Position numbers and translations under genes: made by a program. From Acidaminococcus fermentans DSM 20731 (lineage in GTDB: Bacteria > Bacillota > Negativicutes > Acidaminococcales > Acidaminococcaceae), in NCBI RefSeq assembly GCF_000025305.1, contig NC_013740.1, forward strand, positions 2,108,001-2,172,000: a stretch of 64,000 bases of DNA, given 5' to 3'. Shown here in pieces: positions 31,231 through 39,696 of this stretch (positions are counted from its first letter, which is position 1; every line of letters starts with the position of its first letter). The notes under the pieces were generated by a model that worked only from the letters and a program-made list of their open reading frames with translations, was not told the origin of the DNA and made no database searches.

Positions 31231-31485
31231 CTACCGGGTTTTGAGCACAGCGGCGACGGATGCACCCACATGGATGCCGCAGGTCTTTCCCAGCTCAGCC
31301 ATGGTCTCCACGGTTTCCACCGGAACACTCTTGGCTTCGCACAGGTCCTTGACAGGCCCCGTCACGTGTTCATCCGCATCCCGGGCAATCATGACCCCTG
31401 CGGCCTGATCCCGGGCAATGGCCTTTTGGGACTGCTTCACACCGACTACAACCGGCGAACCGTTCTTTACGTCTGCGAGAAACAT
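31231..31485 (-). CDS. L7Ae/L30e/Gadd45-family RNA-binding protein (YbxF/RplGB-like)
   Basis: An 84-residue small RNA-binding protein of the bacterial L7Ae-like group, which sits at the head of the str operon in many Firmicutes and binds kink-turns. It has [21 protein letters not shown] near residues 12-32, [19 protein letters not shown], and the end [16 protein letters not shown]. First gene after the strong promoter at 31529-31557, with GGAGGTG just before ATG 31485. rpoB/rpoC, which commonly precede it, are not present upstream. Confidence 0.85.
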   Translation of the reverse strand: MFLADVKNGSPVVVGVKQSQKAIARDQAAGVMIARDADEHVTGPVKDLCEAKSVPVETVETMAELGKTCGIHVGASVAAVLKTR

Positions 31486-31528
31486 TTCACACCTCCAAAA
31501 GACATACTACCCTCTGTGACACTGTGGT

Positions 31529-31557
31529 ATTGTAACATTACTGACACCGGATGTCAA
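31529..31557 (-). promoter_or_regulatory. Promoter of the str-S10-spc-alpha superoperon
   Basis: Minus strand: -35 TTGACA (31552-31557), exactly 17 nt, -10 TACAAT (31529-31534). Near-consensus and placed about 45 nt before the first gene. Confidence 0.88.
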
Positions 31558-31778
31558 TATTTTTTAGGGATTTTTTTCTGTTTTAGCCCACATTTTATGC
31601 GCTTCTTTCTTTACACAGTTCCTGGTGTTTCTTTTTCTGTAAACCGGGGCAAAAATCCTCGCTTTCCGGACACTGGTACTGCAGTAAAGCAGGAAAGTTT
31701 TCTCGTTTTTGCCGTCAATTCCACAAAGAAACCGGTAAATTTTATACAGAAGTTCACAATCTTTTTACAAATAAAAAT
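31558..31778. other. Gene-free region, nothing recognised
   Basis: About 220 T-rich bases between the ribosomal promoter and the cupin terminator. I see no supported ORF, tRNA or repeat; a possible UP-element-like A/T tract lies just upstream of the -35. Confidence 0.5.
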
Positions 31779-31801
31779 GGAACCCGCGGGAAGCGGGTTC
31801 C
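31779..31801 (-). terminator. Terminator of the 39.5-31.8 kb minus-strand cluster
   Basis: GGAACCCGC, loop of 5 nt, GCGGGTTCC, followed in the minus direction by ATTTTT. It comes just after array 31814-31841. Confidence 0.82.
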
Positions 31802-31813
31802 TTCCATCGGCCG

Positions 31814-31841
31814 CTGCCAGTTGACAGCTGACCGTTGACGT
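31814..31841 (-). repeat. Four-heptamer array C
   Basis: Units CTGCCAG, TTGACAG, CTGACCG, TTGACGT, preceded by CATCGGCCG as in array A (CATCCGGCCG). Starts 4 nt after the cupin stop codon and is followed by the terminator. Confidence 0.8.
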
Positions 31842-31845
31842 TCTT

Positions 31846-32199
31846 TTATCTCTTGTACCCCGGGGTATTGCTGATCAGGGCGATGAACACCAGATCCTCT
31901 TTCCCCGTGTTCAGCAGGCCATGGGTGCCTCCGTCGGCACAGAAAGTCACGTCTCCGGCCTTCACGGCCACTTTTTTGTCTTCGTCCGTGTATTCCCCTT
32001 CCCCTTTCAGCAGGTAATAGGTTTCGTTGTTCCCCAGATGCTGGTGGACGGGAACGGCACAGCCCGGATGCAGGGTAATCCGGGCGAACAGGTCGTTGGT
32101 CCCCTGGAACAGGGCCGGATCCACCAGGATTTCCTTTTCGATGGTCCCGGTTCCCGGATTGGTGACCACCTGTTTTGCTTTTTCCGTAAATACTGCCAT
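31846..32199 (-). CDS. Small cupin-domain protein
   Basis: A 117-residue single-domain cupin (MAVFTEKAKQVVTNPG). Cupin motif 1 is PGCAVPVHQHLGNNETYYLLKGEGEY (split: PVHQHLGNNE, YYLLKGEG), giving metal ligands His/His/Glu; motif 2 region is VKAGDVTFCADGGTHGLLNTG with the fourth His. Ligand and reaction unknown; such proteins are often small-molecule isomerases, oxygenases or sensors. Start ATG 32199 has GGAGGAG 7 nt upstream; the longer open frame back to 32502 is an out-of-context extension over the neighbouring gene. Last gene of the cluster. Confidence 0.8.
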   Translation of the reverse strand: MAVFTEKAKQVVTNPGTGTIEKEILVDPALFQGTNDLFARITLHPGCAVPVHQHLGNNETYYLLKGEGEYTDEDKKVAVKAGDVTFCADGGTHGLLNTGKEDLVFIALISNTPGYKR

Positions 32200-32255
32200 A
32201 AGAATCTCCTCCTTCACGTTTCCTGCCTGTATTATAAGCCCGGTGGACGGATTCC

Positions 32256-32732
32256 TCAACGGCCGGACCGGCGCTTGTCCCGGACCATCTTCTTGCTGGT
32301 CTTGTACACCTTGGCCAGGCCGGATACCAGCAGGATCCCCATGGCGATGGCGGTGGCGTCCAGGGCCGCGGATACAAAAGTGTGCATCCCCAGGCTGTAG
32401 GCATTGAGCATGGTGTAGTTCATGGCCCGGTACAGGGGCAGTCCGGGCACCAGGGGGATGATCCCCGGAATGGAAAAAATGGGCACCGGCTGCCGGTACC
32501 ACCGGGCAAAGATCTCACTGCAGATGGAGAGGGCCACCGTCCCGGCAAAGTTGCTGAGCATGGAACTGAGCCCGAAGCCGCTCAGCAGGATGATGTACAC
32601 CCCGAAGCCCACCATGCCCACGAAGCCCGCCTTGTACAGACAGCTTTCCGGACATTTGAACAGTTTGCCGAAAGCCACGGTGGCAAAGAACGAAAATACG
32701 GTTTTGATGAAAATGGTTGCTGCCAGCGGCAT
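32256..32732 (-). CDS. Threonine/serine exporter family protein, C-terminal-type subunit (ThrE_2/YjjB-like)
   Basis: A 158-residue inner-membrane protein with about five transmembrane helices (around 5-22, 33-52, 58-75, 85-105, 118-145) and the conserved IFSIPGIIPLVPGLPLYRAM motif of the YjjB/ThrE C-terminal half. It pairs with the ThrE N-terminal-type protein encoded 9 nt upstream; in split ThrE systems both halves make one exporter for threonine, serine or small carboxylates. The substrate is inferred from family only. Confidence 0.85.
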   Translation of the reverse strand: MPLAATIFIKTVFSFFATVAFGKLFKCPESCLYKAGFVGMVGFGVYIILLSGFGLSSMLSNFAGTVALSICSEIFARWYRQPVPIFSIPGIIPLVPGLPLYRAMNYTMLNAYSLGMHTFVSAALDATAIAMGILLVSGLAKVYKTSKKMVRDKRRSGR

Positions 32733-32741
32733 AGGCCCCTC

Positions 32742-33512
32742 CTACAAGTACAGAATGCCCAGGACGGTGGCAATGCCGATGGCCACCCCGCCCACCAGGA
32801 AAATGGCTTCCCCGGCCCGGCAGGTGCCGCTGAGCAGATCTCCGGCCATGAAATCCCGGATCCCGTTGGTAAAGGCCATCCCCGGCAGGTAGGGCATCAC
32901 GCCCCCGGCAATGGCCAGTTCCATCACCAGGTCCGGACAGGCCATCCGGAACAGCACCACGGTCAGACAGATGATGGCCCCGGCCATGGTGGTCTCCCAG
33001 AAACTGCTGGGCCGGAAGGGGGACACCGCCTTTACAAAGGCCATGGACAGCAGGGAGCCCAGAAGGGCCGCCAGGAATTCCAGAGGGCCTCCCCCCAGCA
33101 CCACGGCAAAGAAAGCCCCGGCCAGGCCGGACCAGAAGATTTCCTCCCGGGCCGGACGGGGTTTCCGCATGGTCTTTTCCTCCAGGATGGCCATGGTGTC
33201 CTGGAAGCTCTTCCCCCAGGTGGGCATGTGGAAGCTCATGTCGTTCACTTCGCTGATGAGGGTCAGGTCCGTGCCCCGGTGGGTCACCCGGTACATCAGG
33301 CTGGCCCCTTCCATGGTCTCCTCCCCGATCATGATCAGAGAGGGGGTGCAGAAGGCCGCAATGGTGGTCATACCCCCCTCCCGGCAGATCCGCAGCATGG
33401 TGTCCTCCACCCGGTAGGTCTCCGCCCCGCTGACCAGGAGGATCTTCCCGGCGGTCAGGGCGATTTTCAGCACCTGTTCCTTGCTCATGGATGCTAAGGT
33501 ACTCTTCGCCAT
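32742..33512 (-). CDS. Threonine/serine exporter family protein, N-terminal-type subunit (ThrE/YjjP-like)
   Basis: A 256-residue protein: a cytosolic N-terminal domain with the family signature SGAETYRVEDTM (about 28-39) followed by about five membrane helices from residue 118. GGVMPYLPGMAFTNGIRDFMAGDLLSG mirrors the IPGIIPLVPG motif of its partner subunit. Start ATG 33512 (MAKSTLASMSKEQ) follows AGAGGTGAA; the longer frame to 33692 lies inside the uracil-DNA glycosylase gene. Likely exports small polar amino acids or succinate-like acids together with 32256-32732. Confidence 0.87.
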   Translation of the reverse strand: MAKSTLASMSKEQVLKIALTAGKILLVSGAETYRVEDTMLRICREGGMTTIAAFCTPSLIMIGEETMEGASLMYRVTHRGTDLTLISEVNDMSFHMPTWGKSFQDTMAILEEKTMRKPRPAREEIFWSGLAGAFFAVVLGGGPLEFLAALLGSLLSMAFVKAVSPFRPSSFWETTMAGAIICLTVVLFRMACPDLVMELAIAGGVMPYLPGMAFTNGIRDFMAGDLLSGTCRAGEAIFLVGGVAIGIATVLGILYL

Positions 33513-33522
33513 AATTTCACCT

Positions 33523-34212
33523 CTATTGGGCAAACAGCGCCGCCACAGCTGCCCGGAACCGGTTGGCCCCGCCCATGGAGGGATGGGGCACCGCCGCACA
33601 GGGCACCCCGTATTTTTCCAGGGTGCCGGCGCTTTTCCGGCCGATGGCGATGACCCGGAGGCCGGGGACCAGCCCCAGCAGCATCCGGGCATAGACGATT
33701 CCCTGATCCAGTTCCGGCCCGGTGGGGGTCCGGTTGGTCAGGATGCCGGAAGGTTTGTAGGGATGGAAGGGAAAGATGTTCCACAGGATGGTCTGGAAGG
33801 GTGCCAGCCCCTGGTTGGCCAGTTCTCCCCACACAATGGTGGCAGTGGGCTCGTTGAACCCCTCTTCCCGCTGTTTCCGGTTCAGCAGGGGACTGTCCGG
33901 ATTGCTGGTCCGCCGGTAGTCCCAGCCTTCCCCCAGCACCACTTCCGGCCGCACCGTGGGATGATGCCCCAGCAGGATCCGTTCGCTGGTCATGGCCATG
34001 CCGGAAAAATGCCCCCCCTGGTACCCCAGGCCTTCGGCGATGAACAGGAACCGGGCCTTTTGCCGCAGTTCCAGGTACCGGCGGAAATTGGCCGCCCGGA
34101 TCACCGGGGCTTCCGGTCCGATGTCGCAGGAGGGGTCGTATTCCCTCCAGGGATTGAAGCAGCCGTCCCCCTGGAACTGCTGCAGTGCATGCAGAAATTC
34201 GTTGATGGTCAT
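33523..34212 (-). CDS. Uracil-DNA glycosylase superfamily protein
   Basis: A 229-residue protein of the uracil-DNA glycosylase fold, probably removing uracil or a related damaged base. FLFIAEGLGYQGGHFSGMAMTSERIL resembles the catalytic-loop region (GxxPG-type loop replaced by EGLGYQG), ILWNIFPFHPY the core, and VPHPSMGGANRFR the HPS(P)-type leucine-loop motif. The subfamily is atypical and the activity is inferred. Its ATG overlaps the stop of the ABC-F gene (ATGA), so translation is coupled. Confidence 0.72.
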   Translation of the reverse strand: MTINEFLHALQQFQGDGCFNPWREYDPSCDIGPEAPVIRAANFRRYLELRQKARFLFIAEGLGYQGGHFSGMAMTSERILLGHHPTVRPEVVLGEGWDYRRTSNPDSPLLNRKQREEGFNEPTATIVWGELANQGLAPFQTILWNIFPFHPYKPSGILTNRTPTGPELDQGIVYARMLLGLVPGLRVIAIGRKSAGTLEKYGVPCAAVPHPSMGGANRFRAAVAALFAQ

Positions 34213-36152
34213 TCCAGTGACTCCATGAGCTTTTCCCATTTGTCCATGAGCCCGTCCAGGATCTTTTCCTGTTCCGCGTACTCCTCCGCCAGCCTGGTGC
34301 TGGTTTCCAGGTCCTGCTGGTTGGCCGGGTCGGCGATCCGGTCACTGAGCACCTTCTGGAGGGCTTCATATTCCCGGATCTTCAGTTCCACCTGGGGCAG
34401 CAGCTTCTGGGCTTCCGCCGGGCTGTAGGGCTTTTTCTCCGTTTTCTTTTCCGTTTTGGCAGCTTCCGGCGCCGTTTTTTCCGGGGCCGGCTTTGCCGCC
34501 TTCTTCTCCTCTTTCCGGGGCGCCGCCGGAGCATCAGCCCCTTCCCGGGCCCGGTTCTTGTCCCGCTCCTCCAGATAGAAGTCGTAGTTGCCTTTGTAAT
34601 CGGTTACATGGCCGTTTTCCACCGCCCAGATCCGGCCGGCCACCTCGTTCACCAGGTACCGGTCGTGGCTCACCAGGAGCACGGTGCCGTCAAAGGTCTC
34701 CAGGGCCGCTTCCACCGCTTCCTTGGCGGCGATGTCCAGATGGTTGGTGGGTTCGTCCAGGAGCAGGCAGTTGGCCCCGTCCAGCACCAGTTTCAGCAGC
34801 ACCAGCCGGGCCTTCTGGCCCCCGGAGAGGGTCCCGATCACTTTGAACACGTCCTCCCCGTGGAACATCATGCTCCCCAGGAGCCGGCGGGTCTGTTCAT
34901 CGGTCATGCCGTATTCCGTCAGGAAGTTTTCCATGATGGTCTGTTTTTCGTCCAGCCGTTCATAGCTCTGGGAAAAATAGCCGATCTTCACCCGGTTCCC
35001 GATCCGGGCCTCCCCTTTCAGAGGGGGCAGTTCCTGGAGGATGGTCTTCAGCAGGGTGGATTTCCCGCAGCCGTTGGGACCGATGATGGCCACCTTCTCC
35101 CCCCGGCGCAGGGTCAGATCCACATCCTGGAGCAGCCGGTGCTGGGGATACCCCACATCCAGATGTTCCAGCATGATCACCTTTTCCGCACATTCCGCCG
35201 CAGGGGGCAGCCGCAGCTCAAATTCCTCCTCCTGCACCGGTGCGTCGATCCGCTCCAGCCGGTCCAGCTGGGACTGGCGTCCCCGGGCCATCTTGCTCTT
35301 GATCCCCGCCTTGAACCGGCGGATGTAGGCTTCCTGCCGGGCGATGTATTCCTGCTGGGCCTCGTAGGCCCGGGTCTGGGTCAGCACCTGGATTTCCTTC
35401 TGTTCCAGGTACCGGGAATAATTCCCCTTGAACCGGTGGATGGTGCCCCCTTCCATTTCCAGGATCTCTTCCACCACATTGTCCAGGAAGGCCCGGTCAT
35501 GGGAAATCACCAGCACGCCCCCCCGGAATTCCCGGAGGTATTTTTCCAGCCATTCGCTCATGACGATATCCAGATGGTTGGTGGGTTCGTCCAGGATCAA
35601 AAGGTCCGGAGAATTCACCAGGGCCGCCGCCAGCTGGAGACGGGTCTTCTGTCCCCCGGAGAGCTTGTCCGCACGCCACTGCCAGGTGTCTTCCGGATAC
35701 CCCAGCCCCAGCAGCACCCGCTTGATGTTGCTTTCGTAATGGTACCCGTCCAGATGGGCATACCGGCTTTCCGTCCGGGCATACTGGTCCAGGATCCCCT
35801 GGAGTTCCTCTCCCTGAGCCCGGCCGCTGGCTTCCTCCAGCCGGCGCATCTTCTCCCGCAGGTCCAGGATATCCGGACAGGCGTGTTCCATGAATTCCCG
35901 GACCGTTTCCTCCCGGAAATCATCGAATCCCTGTTCCACATAACCCAGACGCAGTTCCCCGGCAAACTTCACCGACCCTCCGTCGGCAAAATCCGGGTTC
36001 AGCAGACACCGGAGCAGGGTGGTCTTGCCGCTGCCGTTTACCCCCACTAAGCCCACTTTCTCCCCCTGCCGGAGAGTAAAACTCACATTCTGAAAAATAT
36101 CGTGGACGCCGAAACTTTTTTTCAGGCCGTCCACGGTCAGCAAAATATCCAT
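34209..36152 (-). CDS. ABC-F family ATPase, long form with C-terminal coiled coil (Uup/YkpA-like)
   Basis: A 647-residue soluble twin-ATPase. Domain 1: GVNGSGKTT near 37, LSGGQ near 170, LLILDEPTNHLD near 190. Linker near 250-320 (RAYEAQQEYIARQEAYIRRF). Domain 2: GPNGCGKST near 363, LSGGQKARL, LLLDEPTNHLD near 470. An Ala/Lys/Pro-rich spacer (about 540-580) leads to a predicted coiled coil of about 60 residues at the C-terminus, the Uup-like feature that binds DNA or rRNA in relatives. Different enough from the 4075-5631 ABC-F to be a separate subfamily. It is the fourth gene of the minus-strand cluster. Confidence 0.9.
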   Translation of the reverse strand: MDILLTVDGLKKSFGVHDIFQNVSFTLRQGEKVGLVGVNGSGKTTLLRCLLNPDFADGGSVKFAGELRLGYVEQGFDDFREETVREFMEHACPDILDLREKMRRLEEASGRAQGEELQGILDQYARTESRYAHLDGYHYESNIKRVLLGLGYPEDTWQWRADKLSGGQKTRLQLAAALVNSPDLLILDEPTNHLDIVMSEWLEKYLREFRGGVLVISHDRAFLDNVVEEILEMEGGTIHRFKGNYSRYLEQKEIQVLTQTRAYEAQQEYIARQEAYIRRFKAGIKSKMARGRQSQLDRLERIDAPVQEEEFELRLPPAAECAEKVIMLEHLDVGYPQHRLLQDVDLTLRRGEKVAIIGPNGCGKSTLLKTILQELPPLKGEARIGNRVKIGYFSQSYERLDEKQTIMENFLTEYGMTDEQTRRLLGSMMFHGEDVFKVIGTLSGGQKARLVLLKLVLDGANCLLLDEPTNHLDIAAKEAVEAALETFDGTVLLVSHDRYLVNEVAGRIWAVENGHVTDYKGNYDFYLEERDKNRAREGADAPAAPRKEEKKAAKPAPEKTAPEAAKTEKKTEKKPYSPAEAQKLLPQVELKIREYEALQKVLSDRIADPANQQDLETSTRLAEEYAEQEKILDGLMDKWEKLMESLE

Positions 36153-36157
36153 ACAGC

Positions 36158-37147
36158 TTATTTCTCGTATCCTTTGGGATGCCCTTCATGCCACCGCCAG
36201 GCAGTTTCCACGATTTCCTCGATCTGGCTGTGGCGGGGCTCCCAATGGAGCTCCTTCTTGATTTTTTCCGAAGAGGCGATCAGTTTCGCCGGATCCCCGG
36301 CCCGCCGTGCCTCTTCCTTCACGGTAAAGTTCCGGCCGGTGACCGTCTTCACCGCATCGATGATTTCCCGGACGGAGAAGCCGTTTTCCGTCCCCAGATT
36401 GTAGGTCCGGCAGCCGCCTCCGTTCCGGAGATGGTCCATGGCCAGTACATGGGCGCTGGCCAGATCCTTCACATGGATGTAGTCCCGGAGACAGGTGCCG
36501 TCCGGAGTGGGATAGTCCGTCCCGAAAATGGACACACTTTCCCGCTGGCCCAGGGCCGCCTGGATGATCAGGGGGATCAGATGGGTCTCCGGCCGGTGAT
36601 TCTCCCCGATGTTCCCCAGAAGGGACGCACCAGCCGCGTTGAAGTACCGCAGGGCCACATAGCGCAGACCATAGGCGTGGCTGTAGTCCTCCATCATCTT
36701 TTCGATCATCAGCTTGGTCCGGCCGTATACATTGGTGGGCTGGAGAGGCATGTCTTCCGTAATGGGCACCCGGTCCGGTTCCCCGTACACCGCGGCGGTG
36801 GAGGAGAACACCAGCTGTTCCACCCCGGCTTCCCGCATGGCATCCAGCAGGCCCAGGGTCCCTGCCACATTGTTGTAGTAGTATTTCCCCGGGTTCACCA
36901 TGGATTCTCCCACCTGGCTGCTGGCGGCGAAATGGAGCACCCCGTCGATTTCATATTCTCCCAGGATATGCTTCAGGAAATTGAAATCGTGGATATCCCC
37001 TTCGATGAGCTGGACCTTGTCCGACACCGCATCCACGTGGCCAGTGCTGAAATTGTCATAAACGATGGGGGTATACCCGTTGGCCGTCAGTTCTTCCACC
37101 ACATGGGAGCCGATATAGCCGGCTCCCCCTGTTACCAGTACATTCAT
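36158..37147 (-). CDS. galE: UDP-glucose 4-epimerase
   Basis: A 329-residue short-chain dehydrogenase-type epimerase interconverting UDP-glucose and UDP-galactose in the cytoplasm, NAD-dependent. GGAGYIGSH (NAD loop, 7-15), SSTAAVYGEP with the catalytic Ser region near 120, and YGRTKLMIE with catalytic Tyr/Lys near 145-150. KGYEK ends the protein at a normal length. Directly follows the phosphohexomutase gene, so both probably supply nucleotide sugars for surface polysaccharide. Confidence 0.94.
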   Translation of the reverse strand: MNVLVTGGAGYIGSHVVEELTANGYTPIVYDNFSTGHVDAVSDKVQLIEGDIHDFNFLKHILGEYEIDGVLHFAASSQVGESMVNPGKYYYNNVAGTLGLLDAMREAGVEQLVFSSTAAVYGEPDRVPITEDMPLQPTNVYGRTKLMIEKMMEDYSHAYGLRYVALRYFNAAGASLLGNIGENHRPETHLIPLIIQAALGQRESVSIFGTDYPTPDGTCLRDYIHVKDLASAHVLAMDHLRNGGGCRTYNLGTENGFSVREIIDAVKTVTGRNFTVKEEARRAGDPAKLIASSEKIKKELHWEPRHSQIEEIVETAWRWHEGHPKGYEK

Positions 37148-37160
37148 CCGTTTCTGCCTC

Positions 37161-38525
37161 CTATGCTCTTTCTCCGCCGATCAGTTCCAGCATTTCCCGG
37201 GTCTTCTGCTTCAGCAGATCCTTGTCCCCCCGGGTTTCCACATTCAGCCGCACCACCGGTTCCGTATTGGATTTCCGCAGGTTGAACCGCCATTCATTGT
37301 ACACCACGCTGAGCCCGTCCATCCGGTCCTGGATGCCGGAGCGGAAATGGCTGGACAGCCGTTCCAGCACTTCGTCCGCATCCTTCACCTTCAGGTTGAT
37401 CTCCCCGCTGCAGGGATACTCATTGATCCGGGCATCCACCAGCTGGGACAGGGTCATGCCGGAGGTGGACAGCAGGGAAATCAGCAGCAGCCAGGGGATC
37501 ATCCCGCTGTCGCAGTAGGAGAAATCCCGGAAATAATGATGGGCGCTCATTTCGCCCCCGTAGAGCACGCCCTGCCGGCGCATGCATTCCTTGATGAAGG
37601 CATGGCCGCTCTTGCAGCGCACCGGCTGGCCGTCGTACCGGGCAATGATATCTTCCGTGTTCCAGGTGAGCCGGGGATCGTAGAGGATCTTGCTCCCGGG
37701 ATGCTTCTGGAGGAAATACTGGGCAAAGAGCCCCACCAGATAGTACCCTTCGATGAACCGGCCGTTTTCGTCAAAGAAAAAGCACCGGTCGAAATCCCCG
37801 TCCCAGGCAATCCCCAGGTCGGCGCCATTTTCCTTGACCGCTTCCGAAGTGGCCGCCCGGTTTTCCGTCAGCAGCGGATTGGGGACTCCGTTGGGGAAGG
37901 TGCCGTCCGGAGTGTCGTTGATCAGGATGAACTGGCAGGGCAGGTGCTTGGCCAGTTCCTTCACAATGGGACCGGCACCCCCGTTCCCCGGATTGGCCAC
38001 GATCCTCAGAGGCAGCAGGGTCTTCACATTGATATAGGAAAGAAGATGGTCCACATAGCTGGGGACGATGTCCACTTCTTCATAGGATCCCCGGGTTTCC
38101 GCCTTGGGCACCCGGGTCTCGAAATCCTCCGCCGCCACCAGTTCCGCCAGCTCCTTCAGCCCCGTATCCGCAGAAATGGGCCGGGCTTCGGAGCGGACCA
38201 GTTTCATACCGTTGTAGTCCTTGGGATTGTGGCTGGCGGTGATCATCATGCCCCCATCGGTTTTCAGGTGGGCGGTGGCAAAATAGATCATTTCCGTACC
38301 GCACTGGCCCAGGTCCAGCACATCCGCACCGGCATCCCGCATGCCCCGGACCGCCGCTTCGCTGAGGGACGGTCCGCTGAGCCGGATGTCATGGCCCACC
38401 ACCAGTTTCTTTGCCTGGAGTTTCCAGGCCAGGGCACGGCCCAGCCGGTACGCCAGTTCCTCGTTCACTTCACTGGGGACGATTCCCCGGATGTCATAGG
38501 CTTTGAATGCTTTGGTACTGATCAT
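37161..38525 (-). CDS. Phosphomannomutase/phosphoglucomutase
   Basis: A 454-residue alpha-D-phosphohexomutase converting hexose 6- and 1-phosphates. Active-site phosphoserine loop TASHNPKDYNG (near 100), metal loop DGDFDRC (near 240), sugar-specificity loop GGEMSAHHYFRD (near 322) and phosphate-binding RKSNTEPVVRL (near 418). GEMSAHHYF is the PMM/PGM (ManB/AlgC-like) version. Start ATG 38525 follows GGGAGGGAATCATT; the frame from 38543 adds six residues over that site. Symbol left open between manB and pgm. Confidence 0.92.
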   Translation of the reverse strand: MISTKAFKAYDIRGIVPSEVNEELAYRLGRALAWKLQAKKLVVGHDIRLSGPSLSEAAVRGMRDAGADVLDLGQCGTEMIYFATAHLKTDGGMMITASHNPKDYNGMKLVRSEARPISADTGLKELAELVAAEDFETRVPKAETRGSYEEVDIVPSYVDHLLSYINVKTLLPLRIVANPGNGGAGPIVKELAKHLPCQFILINDTPDGTFPNGVPNPLLTENRAATSEAVKENGADLGIAWDGDFDRCFFFDENGRFIEGYYLVGLFAQYFLQKHPGSKILYDPRLTWNTEDIIARYDGQPVRCKSGHAFIKECMRRQGVLYGGEMSAHHYFRDFSYCDSGMIPWLLLISLLSTSGMTLSQLVDARINEYPCSGEINLKVKDADEVLERLSSHFRSGIQDRMDGLSVVYNEWRFNLRKSNTEPVVRLNVETRGDKDLLKQKTREMLELIGGERA

Positions 38526-38543
38526 AATGATTCCCTCCCACAC

Positions 38544-39539
38544 TTAGTCATTTTCATCCAGCAGTGCCAGATTTTCCACCGGCAGCAGATCCTGGGCCTT
38601 GCCCAGAGGCACCCGCAGACCGCTCCGGTTCAGGATGGCCATGCTGCCATTCTTCAGTACAATATCCGTACGGGCCAGTTCCCGGAGTACAAACCCCAGG
38701 GCCACCAGGAAATTCAGCCGGTCCTTTTCCTCCAGGGTGAAGGTCTGGTAATCCGTCTTGGTCTCCAGGAGCCGCTGCATGAACTGGATTTGTTCCCGCT
38801 GCTCGTTCTTCAGGGTTTCCGTGGTCCTGTACACATGGCGGACCACTTCCAGCAGCCGTTCTCCCCGGGCTTCCGCATCCGCCAGGAGCAGGGACTGGGT
38901 GTCCGTGTCCGTCTTGAACCGGACCGCCTCATCCTTGGTCATCTTGGACCCGTCCTTGTCGGAAAAATACCCGGGCCGCAGCACCTTGGGGAAGCACATG
39001 ATGGATTCCAGCACGCTCATTTCGTCCAGGGCCGTCACTTCCGAAGTGTACAGCGGCTGGTCCATGATCTTTTCCATCACCAGCTTGGCCTCATCCCGTT
39101 CCAGTTCCGACTGGCTGTAGGAACTGGCCGCGCCCCCCTGGAGAGCCACCACCGTCAGCATCCCGGTGCCTTCCGTATCCAGCTTCTTTTCCTGGATCCG
39201 GTCCACCACCCGGCGGATCCGCTTCAGTTTCCGCACATCCTGGGGCAGCAGATGGAGGTTTTTGTGGCTTTTGTAGGTATAATGGCCCGGTTTGTTCTCG
39301 ATCCGGTCCAGGATGGCATAGACCTTGTCGTAACAGCCCCAGATATGGAGCTTCATCCGGCCCAGTTCCTCCACTTCCGGCATCAGCCGTTCCAGCACCT
39401 TGTAGAACTTGAACCTCTCTTCATTATACCGTTCAATGGCATTTTTCACCATATTTGCAGAGCTGGTGGCACTTTTATACAGTTTCAGTCCGGCAGCCCC
39501 GATCCCGGCAGCCGCCCATACCACAAGAGGTATTGGCAT
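38544..39539 (-). CDS. Hypothetical protein with N-terminal hydrophobic segment and helical C-terminus
   Basis: Not recognised. The 331-residue protein opens with a short hydrophobic segment (MPIPLVVWAAAGIGAAGL) that may anchor it or serve as a signal; the rest is charged and mostly helical, with a 'Tyr-Asn-Glu-Glu-Arg-Phe-Lys-Phe-Tyr' stretch near 38, LKRIRRVVDRIQEKK near 104 and ALDEMSVLESIMCFPKVLRPGYFSDKDGSKMTKDE near 165-200 (read in parts). Its tail lists AILNRSGLRVPLGKAQDLLPVENLALL. First gene of the cluster behind promoter 39596-39624, followed at once by the phosphohexomutase, so it may be linked to envelope biogenesis by context only. Confidence 0.7.
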   Translation of the reverse strand: MPIPLVVWAAAGIGAAGLKLYKSATSSANMVKNAIERYNEERFKFYKVLERLMPEVEELGRMKLHIWGCYDKVYAILDRIENKPGHYTYKSHKNLHLLPQDVRKLKRIRRVVDRIQEKKLDTEGTGMLTVVALQGGAASSYSQSELERDEAKLVMEKIMDQPLYTSEVTALDEMSVLESIMCFPKVLRPGYFSDKDGSKMTKDEAVRFKTDTDTQSLLLADAEARGERLLEVVRHVYRTTETLKNEQREQIQFMQRLLETKTDYQTFTLEEKDRLNFLVALGFVLRELARTDIVLKNGSMAILNRSGLRVPLGKAQDLLPVENLALLDEND

Positions 39540-39595
39540 AATGATTCCCTCACTTCCTGCACTGTACCCACAGCGGATACAAGATAACTCTACAA

Positions 39596-39624
39596 ATTAT
39601 AGCCCGATTCCCCGGGTTAGTCAA
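39596..39624 (-). promoter_or_regulatory. Promoter of the 39.5-31.8 kb cluster
   Basis: Minus strand: -35 TTGACT (39619-39624), 17 nt, -10 TATAAT (39596-39601), about 57 nt before the first gene. Confidence 0.82.
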
Positions 39625-39636
39625 AATGAAAAGCCG

Positions 39637-39665
39637 TTGAAAGCCGGCCTTTTCCGTTGTAAAAT
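39637..39665 (+). promoter_or_regulatory. Promoter of the small secreted protein
   Basis: -35 TTGAAA (39637-39642), 17 nt, -10 TAAAAT (39660-39665). Back-to-back with the divergent promoter at 39596-39624; the two -35 boxes are 12 nt apart. Confidence 0.7.
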
Positions 39666-39696
39666 GGGAAGACAGAACCAAAGAGGAGGAACACCC

